Under the pieces are notes generated by a model. It searched no databases, had not been told where the DNA came from, and saw nothing but the letters and a program-made list of their open reading frames with translations. A stretch of DNA of 64,000 nucleotides, from the NCBI RefSeq assembly GCF_000828675.1, contig NZ_AP014510.1:310001-374000 (forward strand), read 5' to 3'. Position numbers and translations under genes: made by a program. Of the stretch, positions 39,611 through 48,754 are shown piece after piece (the stretch's first letter is position 1; each line of letters begins with the position of its first letter). This stretch comes from Thermotoga profunda AZM34c06. GTDB lineage: Bacteria > Thermotogota > Thermotogae > Thermotogales > DSM-5069.

Positions 39611-40741
39611 TTGAAAATCAAATGCGGGGTTCTGCTCACACCATTTGAGCAGATGAATGATGTTACCATTCTCGTCGAAGATGGAAAGATCAGACAAATC
39701 ACGAGAGAATATGGCTTTCATGGTGTTGAAGATTGTATCGATGCCAGCAATTATTACGTCGTACCTGGTTTTATCGATCCACATACACACGTAGGAATAT
39801 ACCGCCTTGAGGGTGAAAATGGTGATCATGGATTTGAGGGTTCAGACCCTTTGACCCCTCATTTGAATGTAGTGGATGGAGTTGACCCATTTGATCCTGC
39901 TTTCGAAGATGCAATAAGGGCTGGTGTAACGACAATTGGCATACTTCCAGGTTCATATATGTCTTTTGGCAGTAGCGTGGAAAAAATCACCATTATACCA
40001 GGGCAGGGTGCGATTTATAAGACGAATCGAAGATTGATCAAAAAATCAGCATGCATCAAAGCTGCGCTTGGAGAACACCCAAAGAGATTTCTCACAGAAC
40101 GTAAGATGACACCTACCACGAGGATGGGAATAGTGTCTGAGATAAGATCAATTCTCACGCAGACACAGCAATATATGAAAGACACCCATGAAAAAACAAA
40201 TCCAAAGTTGGAAGCTTTGATCCCTTTATTTGAGAAAAAAATTCCATTGAGAATTCATGTTCATACTGTTAGAGACATTGTTGCTGCAAAAAGACTTGCC
40301 GAGGAATTCGATATAAAAATCATACTTGACCATGGAACCGAAGCTTACATGTTAAAAGATGATCTAAGAGATATACCTGTTGTTTATGGTCCTGTGGTTT
40401 TCTCCAAAAGAGGAGTCGAGTTGAAAAATTTAGACAGTTCAAATCTCTCGAAAATGAAGGGTATGGATTTCTGCCTCACAACGGATCATCCTACGATTCC
40501 TATTCAGTATCTTGATTTACTCGCTGGTTTATCTATATCTGAAGGTTTCTCCATTTGTGAAGCATTATCTCTTATCACCATCAATGCCGCAAGAATTCTT
40601 GGTATAGATGACGAGACAGGATCGATAGAAATCGGGAAGTCCGCAGATCTTGTGATTCTCTCAGGTAAGCCTTTTCAACCAGATACGAAAGTGGTATGCA
40701 CAATCGTCGATGGTCAAGTCTACTGGGGGAATGAAAGATGA
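39611..40741 (+). CDS. Metal-dependent amidohydrolase, first of a tandem pair
   Basis: 376-residue amidohydrolase (COG1228/imidazolonepropionase-like). The metal site HxH is in PGFIDPHTHVG. Further His in IHVHTVRD and LDHGTEA and the Asp in TTDHPTI complete the pattern. The TTG at 39611 follows GGAGG. It is a paralogue of the next gene, with the same architecture. Association with a peptide importer and a carboxypeptidase suggests cleavage of an imported peptide, N-acyl amino acid or cyclic amide. Confidence 0.85.
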   Translation: MKIKCGVLLTPFEQMNDVTILVEDGKIRQITREYGFHGVEDCIDASNYYVVPGFIDPHTHVGIYRLEGENGDHGFEGSDPLTPHLNVVDGVDPFDPAFEDAIRAGVTTIGILPGSYMSFGSSVEKITIIPGQGAIYKTNRRLIKKSACIKAALGEHPKRFLTERKMTPTTRMGIVSEIRSILTQTQQYMKDTHEKTNPKLEALIPLFEKKIPLRIHVHTVRDIVAAKRLAEEFDIKIILDHGTEAYMLKDDLRDIPVVYGPVVFSKRGVELKNLDSSNLSKMKGMDFCLTTDHPTIPIQYLDLLAGLSISEGFSICEALSLITINAARILGIDDETGSIEIGKSADLVILSGKPFQPDTKVVCTIVDGQVYWGNER

Positions 40742-41865
40742 TCGCAATTATTGGAGGCACTATCTGGACTGGATTTGAAACTATCGAAAACGGGTTGGTG
40801 CTGGTCAGAAACGGAAAGATAGATTATGTTGGTAAAATGGTTGGTTTTGACTCTGAATACAGAAAGATAGATGCAGCGGGAAAGTTCATCACCCCAGGTT
40901 TTATCGATGCGCACAGTCACATTGGTTTGATCCCAGAAGGATTGGATTGGGAATACAGTGATGTCAATGATTTTTCAGGACCTATAACTCCACAGATGAG
41001 GGCAATAGATGCAATTGATTTCTTCGATAAAGCTTTTTATGATGCTATATCTGGTGGAGTGACCACAGTCTACACTGGACCAGGCAGCGCCAATGTAATT
41101 GGAGGAGTAGGGTTAGTAACAAAAACCACAGGCAGAGTATTGTTAGAAGAGGCAGCTCTGAAGATGGCACTGGGTCCCAAAGGAATCAGAGAATACAAAT
41201 CCAAGGAGCCATATCCATCCACTCGGATGGGAACGGTCGCTCTTTTGAGAAATACTCTGCATGATGTGAAAAGATGGATAGAAAACCCACAGAATGTTGA
41301 TAATGTGAAAGAATTTCAGTATCGCTATATATCGAAAGTACTGAGAAAGGAAATGATGGCAAAAATTCACCTTTCAACTTCTCCTGATGAGATCATTGCA
41401 GTTTTGAATATCATAAAAGAATTCGGTCTTTATGCAACGATTGATCATGTTTTTGCGGGAGATTTACTTGTAAATGAAATAAAGCAATCTGGTGTTCCAG
41501 TTGTGTACGGTCCTGTGATGTTTTCAAAACTCTATTCGGCTTTCAGGTATGTCAATGACAAGATACCCGTGAAGTTGTTAAAAGCAGGTATATGTACTGC
41601 TTTAATGACAGACCATCCAGTTATTTCACAAAAACATTTGAGATTGCTTGGTAGTGTGGTTGTTAGGAATGGACTTTCTTACGATGATGCCTTAAAGATG
41701 ATCACTATCAATCCAGCAAAAATGCTTAGAATTGACGATAGAGTTGGAAGTATCTGTGTTGGGAAAGATGCAGATCTGGTTGTATCAAACGATCATCCCC
41801 TAAAACCAGATGCAAAGATTGAAACCGTAATTGTAGATGGAAAGATTGTTTACAGTTGTTCTTAA
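40738..41865 (+). CDS. Metal-dependent amidohydrolase, second of a tandem pair
   Basis: 375 residues, paralogous to the preceding gene (shared PGFIDAHSHIG, TTRMG-like STRMGTVALLR, TDHPVI, and the closing VGKDADLVVSNDHPL). The position of HVHT in the first copy reads IHLST here, so one histidine differs while DHV and TDH remain. This suggests different substrates or a heteromer. 4-nt overlap with the first copy; followed 25 nt later by the binding-protein gene. Confidence 0.85.
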   Translation: MIAIIGGTIWTGFETIENGLVLVRNGKIDYVGKMVGFDSEYRKIDAAGKFITPGFIDAHSHIGLIPEGLDWEYSDVNDFSGPITPQMRAIDAIDFFDKAFYDAISGGVTTVYTGPGSANVIGGVGLVTKTTGRVLLEEAALKMALGPKGIREYKSKEPYPSTRMGTVALLRNTLHDVKRWIENPQNVDNVKEFQYRYISKVLRKEMMAKIHLSTSPDEIIAVLNIIKEFGLYATIDHVFAGDLLVNEIKQSGVPVVYGPVMFSKLYSAFRYVNDKIPVKLLKAGICTALMTDHPVISQKHLRLLGSVVVRNGLSYDDALKMITINPAKMLRIDDRVGSICVGKDADLVVSNDHPLKPDAKIETVIVDGKIVYSCS

Positions 41866-41890
41866 TTAAACTGTTTAAGGAGGTGTTATC

Positions 41891-43453
41891 ATGGGAAAGA
41901 AACTGCTTGTTCTGGTATTTTTGGTAGCCTGCACGTTGTTACTCATCGCCGCCCAAACACCTAAAAAAGGTGGAACTTTGGTTATTGCCTATTGGGGTGA
42001 TCCTATCTCTTTCAACCCAAATGCAAAGACTGACGATGCTGGAAATGGGATTTACGGATGTATTTTCAGCAAACTCGTAGCTTTAGATGCTGATTACAAT
42101 GTGATACCAGACCTTGCTGAAAGCTGGGAAGTCTCTTCTGATGGACTCACTTATACTTTTCATCTTAGAAAAGGTGTAAAGTGGCACGATGGTGTACCAT
42201 GTACAGCTGAAGATGCAGTCTGGACGTACAGCCAGATCAAATCTCGCCCAGAGGCAACGGCTTCAAAGTACTTTGAAAAGGTTGTATCAATCGAGGCAAA
42301 GGATGATTACACAGTAGTTTTCAAAATGAGTCAACCACAAGCAGCTTTCCTGGGATTTTTGGCTTGGTATGGAACGTGGGTGATGCCAAAACACATATAC
42401 GATATAACCAAAGATGGGTCTCCTGTCGATTGGATGGATAATCCAGCCACGCAGAAACCTGTTGGGACAGGACCTTTTAAATTTGTTGAATGGGTAAAAG
42501 GCAGTCACGTTACTTTACAGAAGAATCCTGATTACTTTATGGGTGAACCTTATCTTGATAGGATTATTTTTAAGATCATACCAGATCAAGACACCGCTCA
42601 ACAAGCTTTGCTGAGTGGCGAAGTTGATGTAAATAGCAACGTTAGCGTCGTACACATTCCAATCTATCAAAAGATGCCAGATTTAGTTGTTTTTCAAAAA
42701 CCGGCTCCAAGTAGATATTATATGGGATTCAATGTCGCAAGGCGCTCATCACCTTTTAATAACCCAAAGGTGCGTTTTGCAGCTGCTTATGCTCTCAATA
42801 GGCAAGAAATTTTCGACAAAGCAATTAAATACGGATCTGTAAGTGATGGATTTTATACGATAGGTATCCCCTGGGCTTACAACCCAAACACAAAGGCACC
42901 AAGTCAAGATTTGAAAATGGCTGAAAAATTGTTAGACGAAGCAGGATATCCAAGAGGAAAAGATGGTTATAGATTTGAGGTTACTTTGGTTTATTTCCAA
43001 GGACAGGTTTGGAGGGATATGGCTACAATTATAAAAGAGCAATTGGACAAGGTTGGTATCAAGGTAAAGTTGGAAGAATATGAAATAGCTGCCTACATAG
43101 AAAAGTGTTTAAAGGCAGGAGATTTTGACCTAACAGTTCTCAATGGTTTCCAAGGGCCCGATCCAGATAATCTTAAGCTCAGAGTAGGTACAGGTGGAGA
43201 TATAAATGTGATGGGTTATTCTTCTAAGGAAGTTGATGAGTTGCTTGATGAAGGTGCAACTGCTGTAGATCAAAACAAGAGAAAGGAATATTATTTCAAA
43301 ATTCAAGAAATACTCGCACAAGATCTCCCATTTTATCCAATTGGCGAAGTTGCGATCAATTATGTACACAAGAAATATGTAAAGGATATGCCATATCAGT
43401 TGATTGGAAAGATAGCTCTCAATAACTACGCAAAGACTTGGTTGGATAAATAA
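41891..43453 (+). CDS. Peptide-binding protein of an ABC importer (family 5)
   Basis: 520-residue extracellular receptor with an N-terminal signal peptide (KKLLVLVFLVACTLLLIAA). Family-5 landmarks are PISFNPNAKTDD, LAESWEVSSDGLTYTFHLRKGVKWHDG, PVGTGPFKFVEW and YALNRQEIFD. Probably binds oligopeptides or dipeptides. The ATG follows AGGAGGTG. A hairpin after the gene may set a higher level of receptor than of permeases. Confidence 0.93.
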   Translation: MGKKLLVLVFLVACTLLLIAAQTPKKGGTLVIAYWGDPISFNPNAKTDDAGNGIYGCIFSKLVALDADYNVIPDLAESWEVSSDGLTYTFHLRKGVKWHDGVPCTAEDAVWTYSQIKSRPEATASKYFEKVVSIEAKDDYTVVFKMSQPQAAFLGFLAWYGTWVMPKHIYDITKDGSPVDWMDNPATQKPVGTGPFKFVEWVKGSHVTLQKNPDYFMGEPYLDRIIFKIIPDQDTAQQALLSGEVDVNSNVSVVHIPIYQKMPDLVVFQKPAPSRYYMGFNVARRSSPFNNPKVRFAAAYALNRQEIFDKAIKYGSVSDGFYTIGIPWAYNPNTKAPSQDLKMAEKLLDEAGYPRGKDGYRFEVTLVYFQGQVWRDMATIIKEQLDKVGIKVKLEEYEIAAYIEKCLKAGDFDLTVLNGFQGPDPDNLKLRVGTGGDINVMGYSSKEVDELLDEGATAVDQNKRKEYYFKIQEILAQDLPFYPIGEVAINYVHKKYVKDMPYQLIGKIALNNYAKTWLDK

Positions 43454-43459
43454 TCAGTT

Positions 43460-43490
43460 GCCACCCACTACTGTGGGTGGCTTGCCTTTA
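43460..43490 (+). terminator. Attenuating hairpin inside the peptide importer operon
   Basis: GCCACCCAC (43460-43468) pairs with GTGGGTGGC (43473-43481) around TACT, then TTGCCTTT, a poor T-run. Likely partial termination or mRNA protection after the binding-protein gene. Confidence 0.7.
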
Positions 43491-43509
43491 AAGGAGAGTG
43501 TGCTTTTAC

Positions 43510-44484
43510 ATGGATCATTTTGCTCGTTATTTAACAAGAAGGATTATCTCTGCTGCCATATTGGTGTTTTTAGTTCTGACTTTGAATTTTTTCATTATAC
43601 ATTTTGCGCCGGGTGATCCTGTCACTATAATGGCGGGGCTTGAAAATCCATCAAAGCAGATGATAGAAGCACTCAGAAAAAGATATGGACTTGATCAACC
43701 GGTTGTTATGCAGTATTTCAAATACATTGGAAATCTATTAAAAGGAGATTTTGGTTATTCTTATGTATATGATCAGCCAAGCTGGACTCTGATAAAACAA
43801 AGAATCGTTCCAACTCTCATTTTAACAATCACAAGTAGTCTTATTGCTTTCTTCATAGGCACCTATCTTGCGATACTTGTGAGTAGAACACAAAAGACAC
43901 ACAGTGATACGATTGTATCGATTATTTCCTACATATTGTATGCAATGCCATCTTTTTGGCTTGGTTTGATAATGATCCTTGTATTTTCAGCAAAACTTCG
44001 ATGGTTTCCAACTTCGGGTATGTTCAATCTAAGGGAATCTTATGAGGGAATACGTAAATTTGCTGATTTACTACATCACTTGACTTTGCCTGCTATAACA
44101 CTTATTTTGATCCAAATGCCGGTTTTTTACAGAGTGACAAGAGCAAGTATAATTCAAAATTATAAACAAGATTATGTAATAACCTTGACTGCTATAGGCT
44201 TACCAAGAAAGAGACTTTTCAAGAAATACGTGATAAGAAATGCCATTATACCTTCTTTAACTGTTTTTGGCATAACCATGGGATTTTCTGTGACTGGTGC
44301 AACGATTATTGAGACAGTTTTCTCATGGCCTGGGATGGGTAGATTGCTGCTGGATGCAATATATAGAAGAGATTATCAATTGATACTTGGTATTTATTTT
44401 TTAATGGCCGTCTTCATAAGTGTGGCTATGATTATAACAGATTTGGTGATCGCCTTTGTCGATCCAAGGATTAGACTGACTTAG
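43510..44484 (+). CDS. Peptide ABC transporter permease (DppB type)
   Basis: Inner-membrane permease, 324 residues, with HFAPGDP near the N-terminus and the loop RVTRASIIQNYKQDYVITLTAIGLPRKRLF (EAA-like contact with the ATPase). Six hydrophobic segments. ATG 43510 lies 13 bases after GGAG, a long spacing; GTG 43498 in frame is the alternative. Confidence 0.93.
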   Translation: MDHFARYLTRRIISAAILVFLVLTLNFFIIHFAPGDPVTIMAGLENPSKQMIEALRKRYGLDQPVVMQYFKYIGNLLKGDFGYSYVYDQPSWTLIKQRIVPTLILTITSSLIAFFIGTYLAILVSRTQKTHSDTIVSIISYILYAMPSFWLGLIMILVFSAKLRWFPTSGMFNLRESYEGIRKFADLLHHLTLPAITLILIQMPVFYRVTRASIIQNYKQDYVITLTAIGLPRKRLFKKYVIRNAIIPSLTVFGITMGFSVTGATIIETVFSWPGMGRLLLDAIYRRDYQLILGIYFLMAVFISVAMIITDLVIAFVDPRIRLT

Positions 44485-44494
44485 AGGTGATTAT

Positions 44495-45340
44495 GTGAGC
44501 AGATTCAAATCTTTTTTGAAAAGATACCTATCAAACAAATATGGAGTAGCAGGTTTATTCATTTTCTTGACGATGGTTTTTCTAGCAATATTTGCTTTTC
44601 GAATAGCTCCCTACAGAGCCGGTGAGATGACAGGTGATGTCCTTGAAAGACCTGGGTTGAAACATCTTTTTGGCACAGATCATCTTGGAAGAGATGTATT
44701 CAGCCGAGTCGTGTTTGGTAGTAGAACTTCACTTCTTGTTGGTTTTGTTGCCGCTGGTCTTTCAGCACTGATAGGTATTTTCATTGGCACTTTGTCTGGT
44801 TATTACGGTGGTATAGTTGACGAGATAGTGAGTAAGATCATAGATTCTTTTCTGATGATTCCGGTATTCTTTTTGATACTCATCATAGTTGCCATATTTG
44901 GTAGAAATCTTTTTTATATAATGCTCGTTATAGGTTTGACAACATGGCCTTCAAACGCAAGGATTATGAGAGCACAGACCTTGAGCATAAAAGAAAGGGC
45001 TTTTGTGAAGATAGCGCGCACGAATGGCGAAAGTACTCTTAGAATAATGTTTTCTCATATAATTCCAAACGGGATGTACCCAGTTGTGGCAAATAGTGCA
45101 CTTCAAATTGGTGGGGCTATCTTGACGGAAGCGGCATTGAGTTTTCTTGGACTTGGTGACCCCAATGTAACAAGTTGGGGCAAGATGATAAGTGAAGGAA
45201 AGTCATATATGACCTTTGCTTGGTGGATCATAGTTTTCCCTGGGATTTTCACGATTCTTACTGTTATTGGATTTTCCTTCATTGGAGATGGATTGCAAAA
45301 GGCACTTTATCCATCTCTTGGTGAGGTGACCGAAGAATGA
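44495..45340 (+). CDS. Peptide ABC transporter permease (DppC type)
   Basis: 281-residue inner-membrane permease. HLFGTDHLGRDVFSRVVFGSR is the family hallmark, and the ATPase-contact loop MRAQTLSIKERAFVKIARTNG follows. GTG start after GAGGTGATTATGTG. 4-nt overlap with the ATPase gene. Confidence 0.94.
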   Translation: MSRFKSFLKRYLSNKYGVAGLFIFLTMVFLAIFAFRIAPYRAGEMTGDVLERPGLKHLFGTDHLGRDVFSRVVFGSRTSLLVGFVAAGLSALIGIFIGTLSGYYGGIVDEIVSKIIDSFLMIPVFFLILIIVAIFGRNLFYIMLVIGLTTWPSNARIMRAQTLSIKERAFVKIARTNGESTLRIMFSHIIPNGMYPVVANSALQIGGAILTEAALSFLGLGDPNVTSWGKMISEGKSYMTFAWWIIVFPGIFTILTVIGFSFIGDGLQKALYPSLGEVTEE

Positions 45341-46314
45341 ATGCGCTCAATGTGAAAGACCTAACTGTTAGATACATCGTTGGAAAAAAAGAAATACATG
45401 CCGTTGAAGATTTAGATATTTCTGTCCAAAAGGGAAGATTTCTTGGTGTTGTTGGTGAATCGGGTTCAGGCAAAAGTACTCTTGCACATACAATAATGCG
45501 ACTTCTTCCAAAAAACGCATATGTAGTAAAGGGAAGGATAGAGTTGCTCGGTCATGAAATAACTTCAATGAGTGAAGATGAGCTTACAAAAATAAGATGG
45601 AAAGAATTTTCGATGGTTTTTCAACGATCGATGAATGCCCTGAGCCCTGTTCATAAGATTGGAGTCCAAATGTCAGAAGCGCTGGTGATACACAACCCAC
45701 AGATAACTGAGGAAAAAATCAAAGAAAGACTTGAATTTCTTTTGAATACAGTTAATTTGCCAGTTAGAGTTCTGGATTGTTACCCGCACCAACTCTCAGG
45801 TGGTATGATGCAAAGAGTTATGATAGCGCTCGCTCTTGTCAATTCGCCAAAATTTGTGATCTTGGATGAAGCTACCACTGCCCTCGATGTGGTCACACAG
45901 GGACAAATAATAGAAGAATTGAAAGATTTGATTGAAAGATTTTCTCTAACGGGTATGGTGATAAGTCATGATTTAGGTGTTGTGGCAGAACTCTGTGATG
46001 ATATCGCCGTAATGTACGCCGGAAGACTCATGGAATATGGGAGAAAGGACGATGTAATTCACAGACCATTGCATCCATATACAAAGGCTCTTGTTACTTC
46101 ACTGCCAGATTTTGCTGAAAAGGGCGGAAAATTACACAGCATACCGGGAAATCTTCCTGATCTCTCAAAAGAAATAAATGGATGTGTTTTTGCAAATAGG
46201 TGCAATTTAGTTTCAAATGAATGTTTTACAATGATCCCCAAAATCGTTGAATTTGGAGAACGCCATGTAGCTTGTTTGAAAGTGGGGAATAGATCATGCG
46301 AATATTGCAAGTGA
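45337..46314 (+). CDS. Peptide ABC transporter ATPase (DppD type)
   Basis: ATP-binding subunit, 325 residues. Walker A is GESGSGKST, the signature LSGGMMQR, and Walker B VILDEATTALD. The C-terminal oligopeptide extension has cysteines (GCVFANRCN.. and later CLKV) as in Opp/DppD. Overlaps the second ATPase gene by 19 nt. Confidence 0.95.
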   Translation: MNALNVKDLTVRYIVGKKEIHAVEDLDISVQKGRFLGVVGESGSGKSTLAHTIMRLLPKNAYVVKGRIELLGHEITSMSEDELTKIRWKEFSMVFQRSMNALSPVHKIGVQMSEALVIHNPQITEEKIKERLEFLLNTVNLPVRVLDCYPHQLSGGMMQRVMIALALVNSPKFVILDEATTALDVVTQGQIIEELKDLIERFSLTGMVISHDLGVVAELCDDIAVMYAGRLMEYGRKDDVIHRPLHPYTKALVTSLPDFAEKGGKLHSIPGNLPDLSKEINGCVFANRCNLVSNECFTMIPKIVEFGERHVACLKVGNRSCEYCK

Positions 46315-47240
46315 ATGGTTTGAAAAAATATTTCACAGTGGGCTTGTTGAGAAAGTACATCATAAAGGCACTCGATAATGTGAGTTTTGATATAGACCAA
46401 AGTGAGATATTCGGTGTATTGGGGGAAAGTGGTTGTGGTAAATCAACACTTGGCTTGGTATTGAGTAGGATAGAAAGAGAAACAGATGGCGAGATTTTGT
46501 TCAAGGGAAAAAGAGTAGATGGTTCAACTAAATTGGATCCAGATACAAGAAGAGAGATCCAGATAATATTTCAAAATCCATATGAATCTTTTGATCAAAG
46601 ATTGACTATAGAAGATTCTCTTATGATACCACTGAGAATAAACAAGATTGGGGAAAATGACCATCAAAGAAAAGAGATAATAAGACATTTTATGCATCGT
46701 GCTGGTCTTGAGCCCGCTCAATCTTTCTTGGTTAGATATCCACATGAATTATCTGGAGGGCAGTTGCAAAGAATCTCATTGTTGCGGGCAATGATGTTGA
46801 ATCCATCTTTTTTGATAGCAGACGAATGTGTTTCGATGCTTGATCTGTCCGTAAGAGCCAGTGTCATAAATCTCATGCTTGATCTTGTCAAAACACAGAA
46901 GACCACTGTGATGTTTATAACACACGATATATCCTTGGCTAAGTACGTGAGTGACCGAATAGCAGTTTTGTATCTTGGCAAAATTGTAGAACTTGGGACA
47001 TCTTCGCAGGTTGTAGAAAGATCGCTGCATCCATATACAAAGGTTCTGGTGAGCTACTCGCCATCGATTTTTGAGAAGAAGCAAAAGATTAAACCCAAGG
47101 AATTGATAGGAATCTTTCAACCAGAGATTGGATGTAATTTTGCAAACAGGTGTCCATATGCAGATATTGAGTGCGAAAAACAGACTCCGCAGCTTAGACA
47201 AATAGAACCAGGTCACTATGTTTCGTGCCTGAAGGTATAG
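46296..47240 (+). CDS. Peptide ABC transporter ATPase (DppF type)
   Basis: Second ATP-binding subunit, 314 residues. Walker A GESGCGKST, signature LSGGQLQR, and a Walker B region LIADECVSMLD where the usual Ser/Thr pattern reads ECVSMLD. The C-terminal cysteine extension (CNFANRCPYADIEC) is present. Ends 12 nt before the carboxypeptidase gene. Confidence 0.94.
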   Translation: MRILQVNGLKKYFTVGLLRKYIIKALDNVSFDIDQSEIFGVLGESGCGKSTLGLVLSRIERETDGEILFKGKRVDGSTKLDPDTRREIQIIFQNPYESFDQRLTIEDSLMIPLRINKIGENDHQRKEIIRHFMHRAGLEPAQSFLVRYPHELSGGQLQRISLLRAMMLNPSFLIADECVSMLDLSVRASVINLMLDLVKTQKTTVMFITHDISLAKYVSDRIAVLYLGKIVELGTSSQVVERSLHPYTKVLVSYSPSIFEKKQKIKPKELIGIFQPEIGCNFANRCPYADIECEKQTPQLRQIEPGHYVSCLKV

Positions 47241-47252
47241 GGAGGGAAAAGG

Positions 47253-48614
47253 ATGAGCATTGTTGAACAAGTTATCAAGCAAGTCCCAGATTACAGGAAA
47301 TTCATGACTGTCAATGAACTGAATGAGTCCTCGAAGAAGTTAAAAGCTCAATTTCCACAGATTGTCGATCTTTTTGAAGCTGGGAAATCAACAAGTGGCG
47401 AACCGATTTTGTGTTTGAAAATTGGTAACGGAAGTAAATCTGCATTGCTTTATGGTTTTCCTCACCCAAATGAACCTATTGGGAGTGTGATGTTAGATTA
47501 TCTGTCCTGGAAGCTGGCTGAGAATAAAGAATTCAGAGATATCTTTGATTTCACTTGGTATATTGTGAAGGTTGCCGACGTGGATGGTGCAAAACTCAAT
47601 GAAGGGTGGTTCAAAAAACCTTATTCCTTCAAGCATTATGTGTATAACTATTACAGACCTGCAGGTAATGAACAGGTAGAATGGTCTTTCCCCATAGAGT
47701 ACAAAACTCTCAAATTTGATAAACCAACACCAGAAACACAGGCACTCATGAATATAATAAATCAGACGCCACCTTCGTTCATATACAGTTTGCACAATGC
47801 AGGTTTTGGTGGTGTTTACTATTACATAAGCGAGGATGCTCCTTTGTTGTATCCCATTTTTGAAAAGGCTGCCAATGATCAAAATGTGCCACTTTCACTT
47901 GGTGAGCCGGAGATACCATATGCAAGGCAATTTCATCAAGCTGTTTTTTTGATGCCTACGACAGTTGATGCTTACGATTACTATGAGAAATACGCAAATG
48001 TCGATCCTGCAACGATTATAATGAGTGGAGAAAGTAGCATTGGATATGCAAAGCGTTTCAACAAAAACGTCTTTGAACTTGTATGTGAGGTACCATATTA
48101 CTACGATGAACGAATCGAGAATACTAAACCAACAAAGATAAGTAGGAGAAAATTAGTTCTTGAAGACCTTGAATCAGATAAGAACGATATGGAACATCTC
48201 ATATCGTTGTATGAAAAGATAAAGAACAAGATCGATACTCACACCAAGTTTCAGGATGCACTTGAATATTTCATGGAATCGTTCAAGAGATCTTATCAGG
48301 CAAGACTTCGTTGGGCTCAGACTGCTGAGGAGCTCAACAGAAATGCAACTGTTGCTGAAAAATTCGACAATCAGATAAGTGCTAAATCCTACTCTTTGTT
48401 CAAATGGGGAATGTTCTACCGACTCATAAAGTCCCAGAAGAGTAAAGATCGGGTACTTTCAGAAACATCAGAAAAAGTCAGAGAAATTATCGATTCGCGT
48501 ATCGGATTATTAGAGAAAAAGACGAAATTCAACGTGATTCCAATTAAAAAATTGGTTCAGATTCAGCTAACAGCCGGCCTGTATACCTGTTTATACACCT
48601 CCCTCAAGAAGTGA
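47253..48614 (+). CDS. Zinc carboxypeptidase-like protein (M14 family)
   Basis: 453 residues, no signal peptide. The zinc HxxE is visible in GFPHPNEPIGS (His and Glu), and a later histidine in IYSLHNAGFGG fits the third ligand. The catalytic Glu was not pinned down; FELVCEVPYYYDER is a candidate segment. It would trim C-terminal residues from imported peptides in the cytoplasm. Last gene of the operon; a hairpin follows the stop. Confidence 0.83.
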   Translation: MSIVEQVIKQVPDYRKFMTVNELNESSKKLKAQFPQIVDLFEAGKSTSGEPILCLKIGNGSKSALLYGFPHPNEPIGSVMLDYLSWKLAENKEFRDIFDFTWYIVKVADVDGAKLNEGWFKKPYSFKHYVYNYYRPAGNEQVEWSFPIEYKTLKFDKPTPETQALMNIINQTPPSFIYSLHNAGFGGVYYYISEDAPLLYPIFEKAANDQNVPLSLGEPEIPYARQFHQAVFLMPTTVDAYDYYEKYANVDPATIIMSGESSIGYAKRFNKNVFELVCEVPYYYDERIENTKPTKISRRKLVLEDLESDKNDMEHLISLYEKIKNKIDTHTKFQDALEYFMESFKRSYQARLRWAQTAEELNRNATVAEKFDNQISAKSYSLFKWGMFYRLIKSQKSKDRVLSETSEKVREIIDSRIGLLEKKTKFNVIPIKKLVQIQLTAGLYTCLYTSLKK

Positions 48615-48615
48615 A

Positions 48616-48650
48616 TGGCAGCGCTTATGCGCTGCCAACTTTCTTGTGTT
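48616..48650 (+). terminator. Terminator of the peptide-utilisation operon
   Basis: TGGCAGCGC (48616-48624) pairs with GCGCTGCCA (48629-48637) around TTAT, followed by ACTTTCTTGTGTTT, a moderately T-rich tail. Confidence 0.82.
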
Positions 48651-48684
48651 TCTCCATATTATCAATTGATAATACCCTGTCTTC

Positions 48685-48735
48685 TTGACTTTATACTATA
48701 TATAGTATATTATTGATCATGTACACATTATATAG
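48685..48735 (+). promoter_or_regulatory. nrdDG promoter with two NrdR-box-like sites
   Basis: TTGACT (48685-48690) and TATTAT (48708-48713) are 17 bp apart. The spacer holds CTATATATAG (48696-48705), a full match to the NrdR-box core. CATTATATAG (48726-48735), one change, lies 30 bp further downstream beyond the start of transcription. The geometry fits repression by NrdR, with the same spacing as at nrdJ. Confidence 0.83.
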
Positions 48736-48754
48736 TAGATGCGGGGGTGTGACG

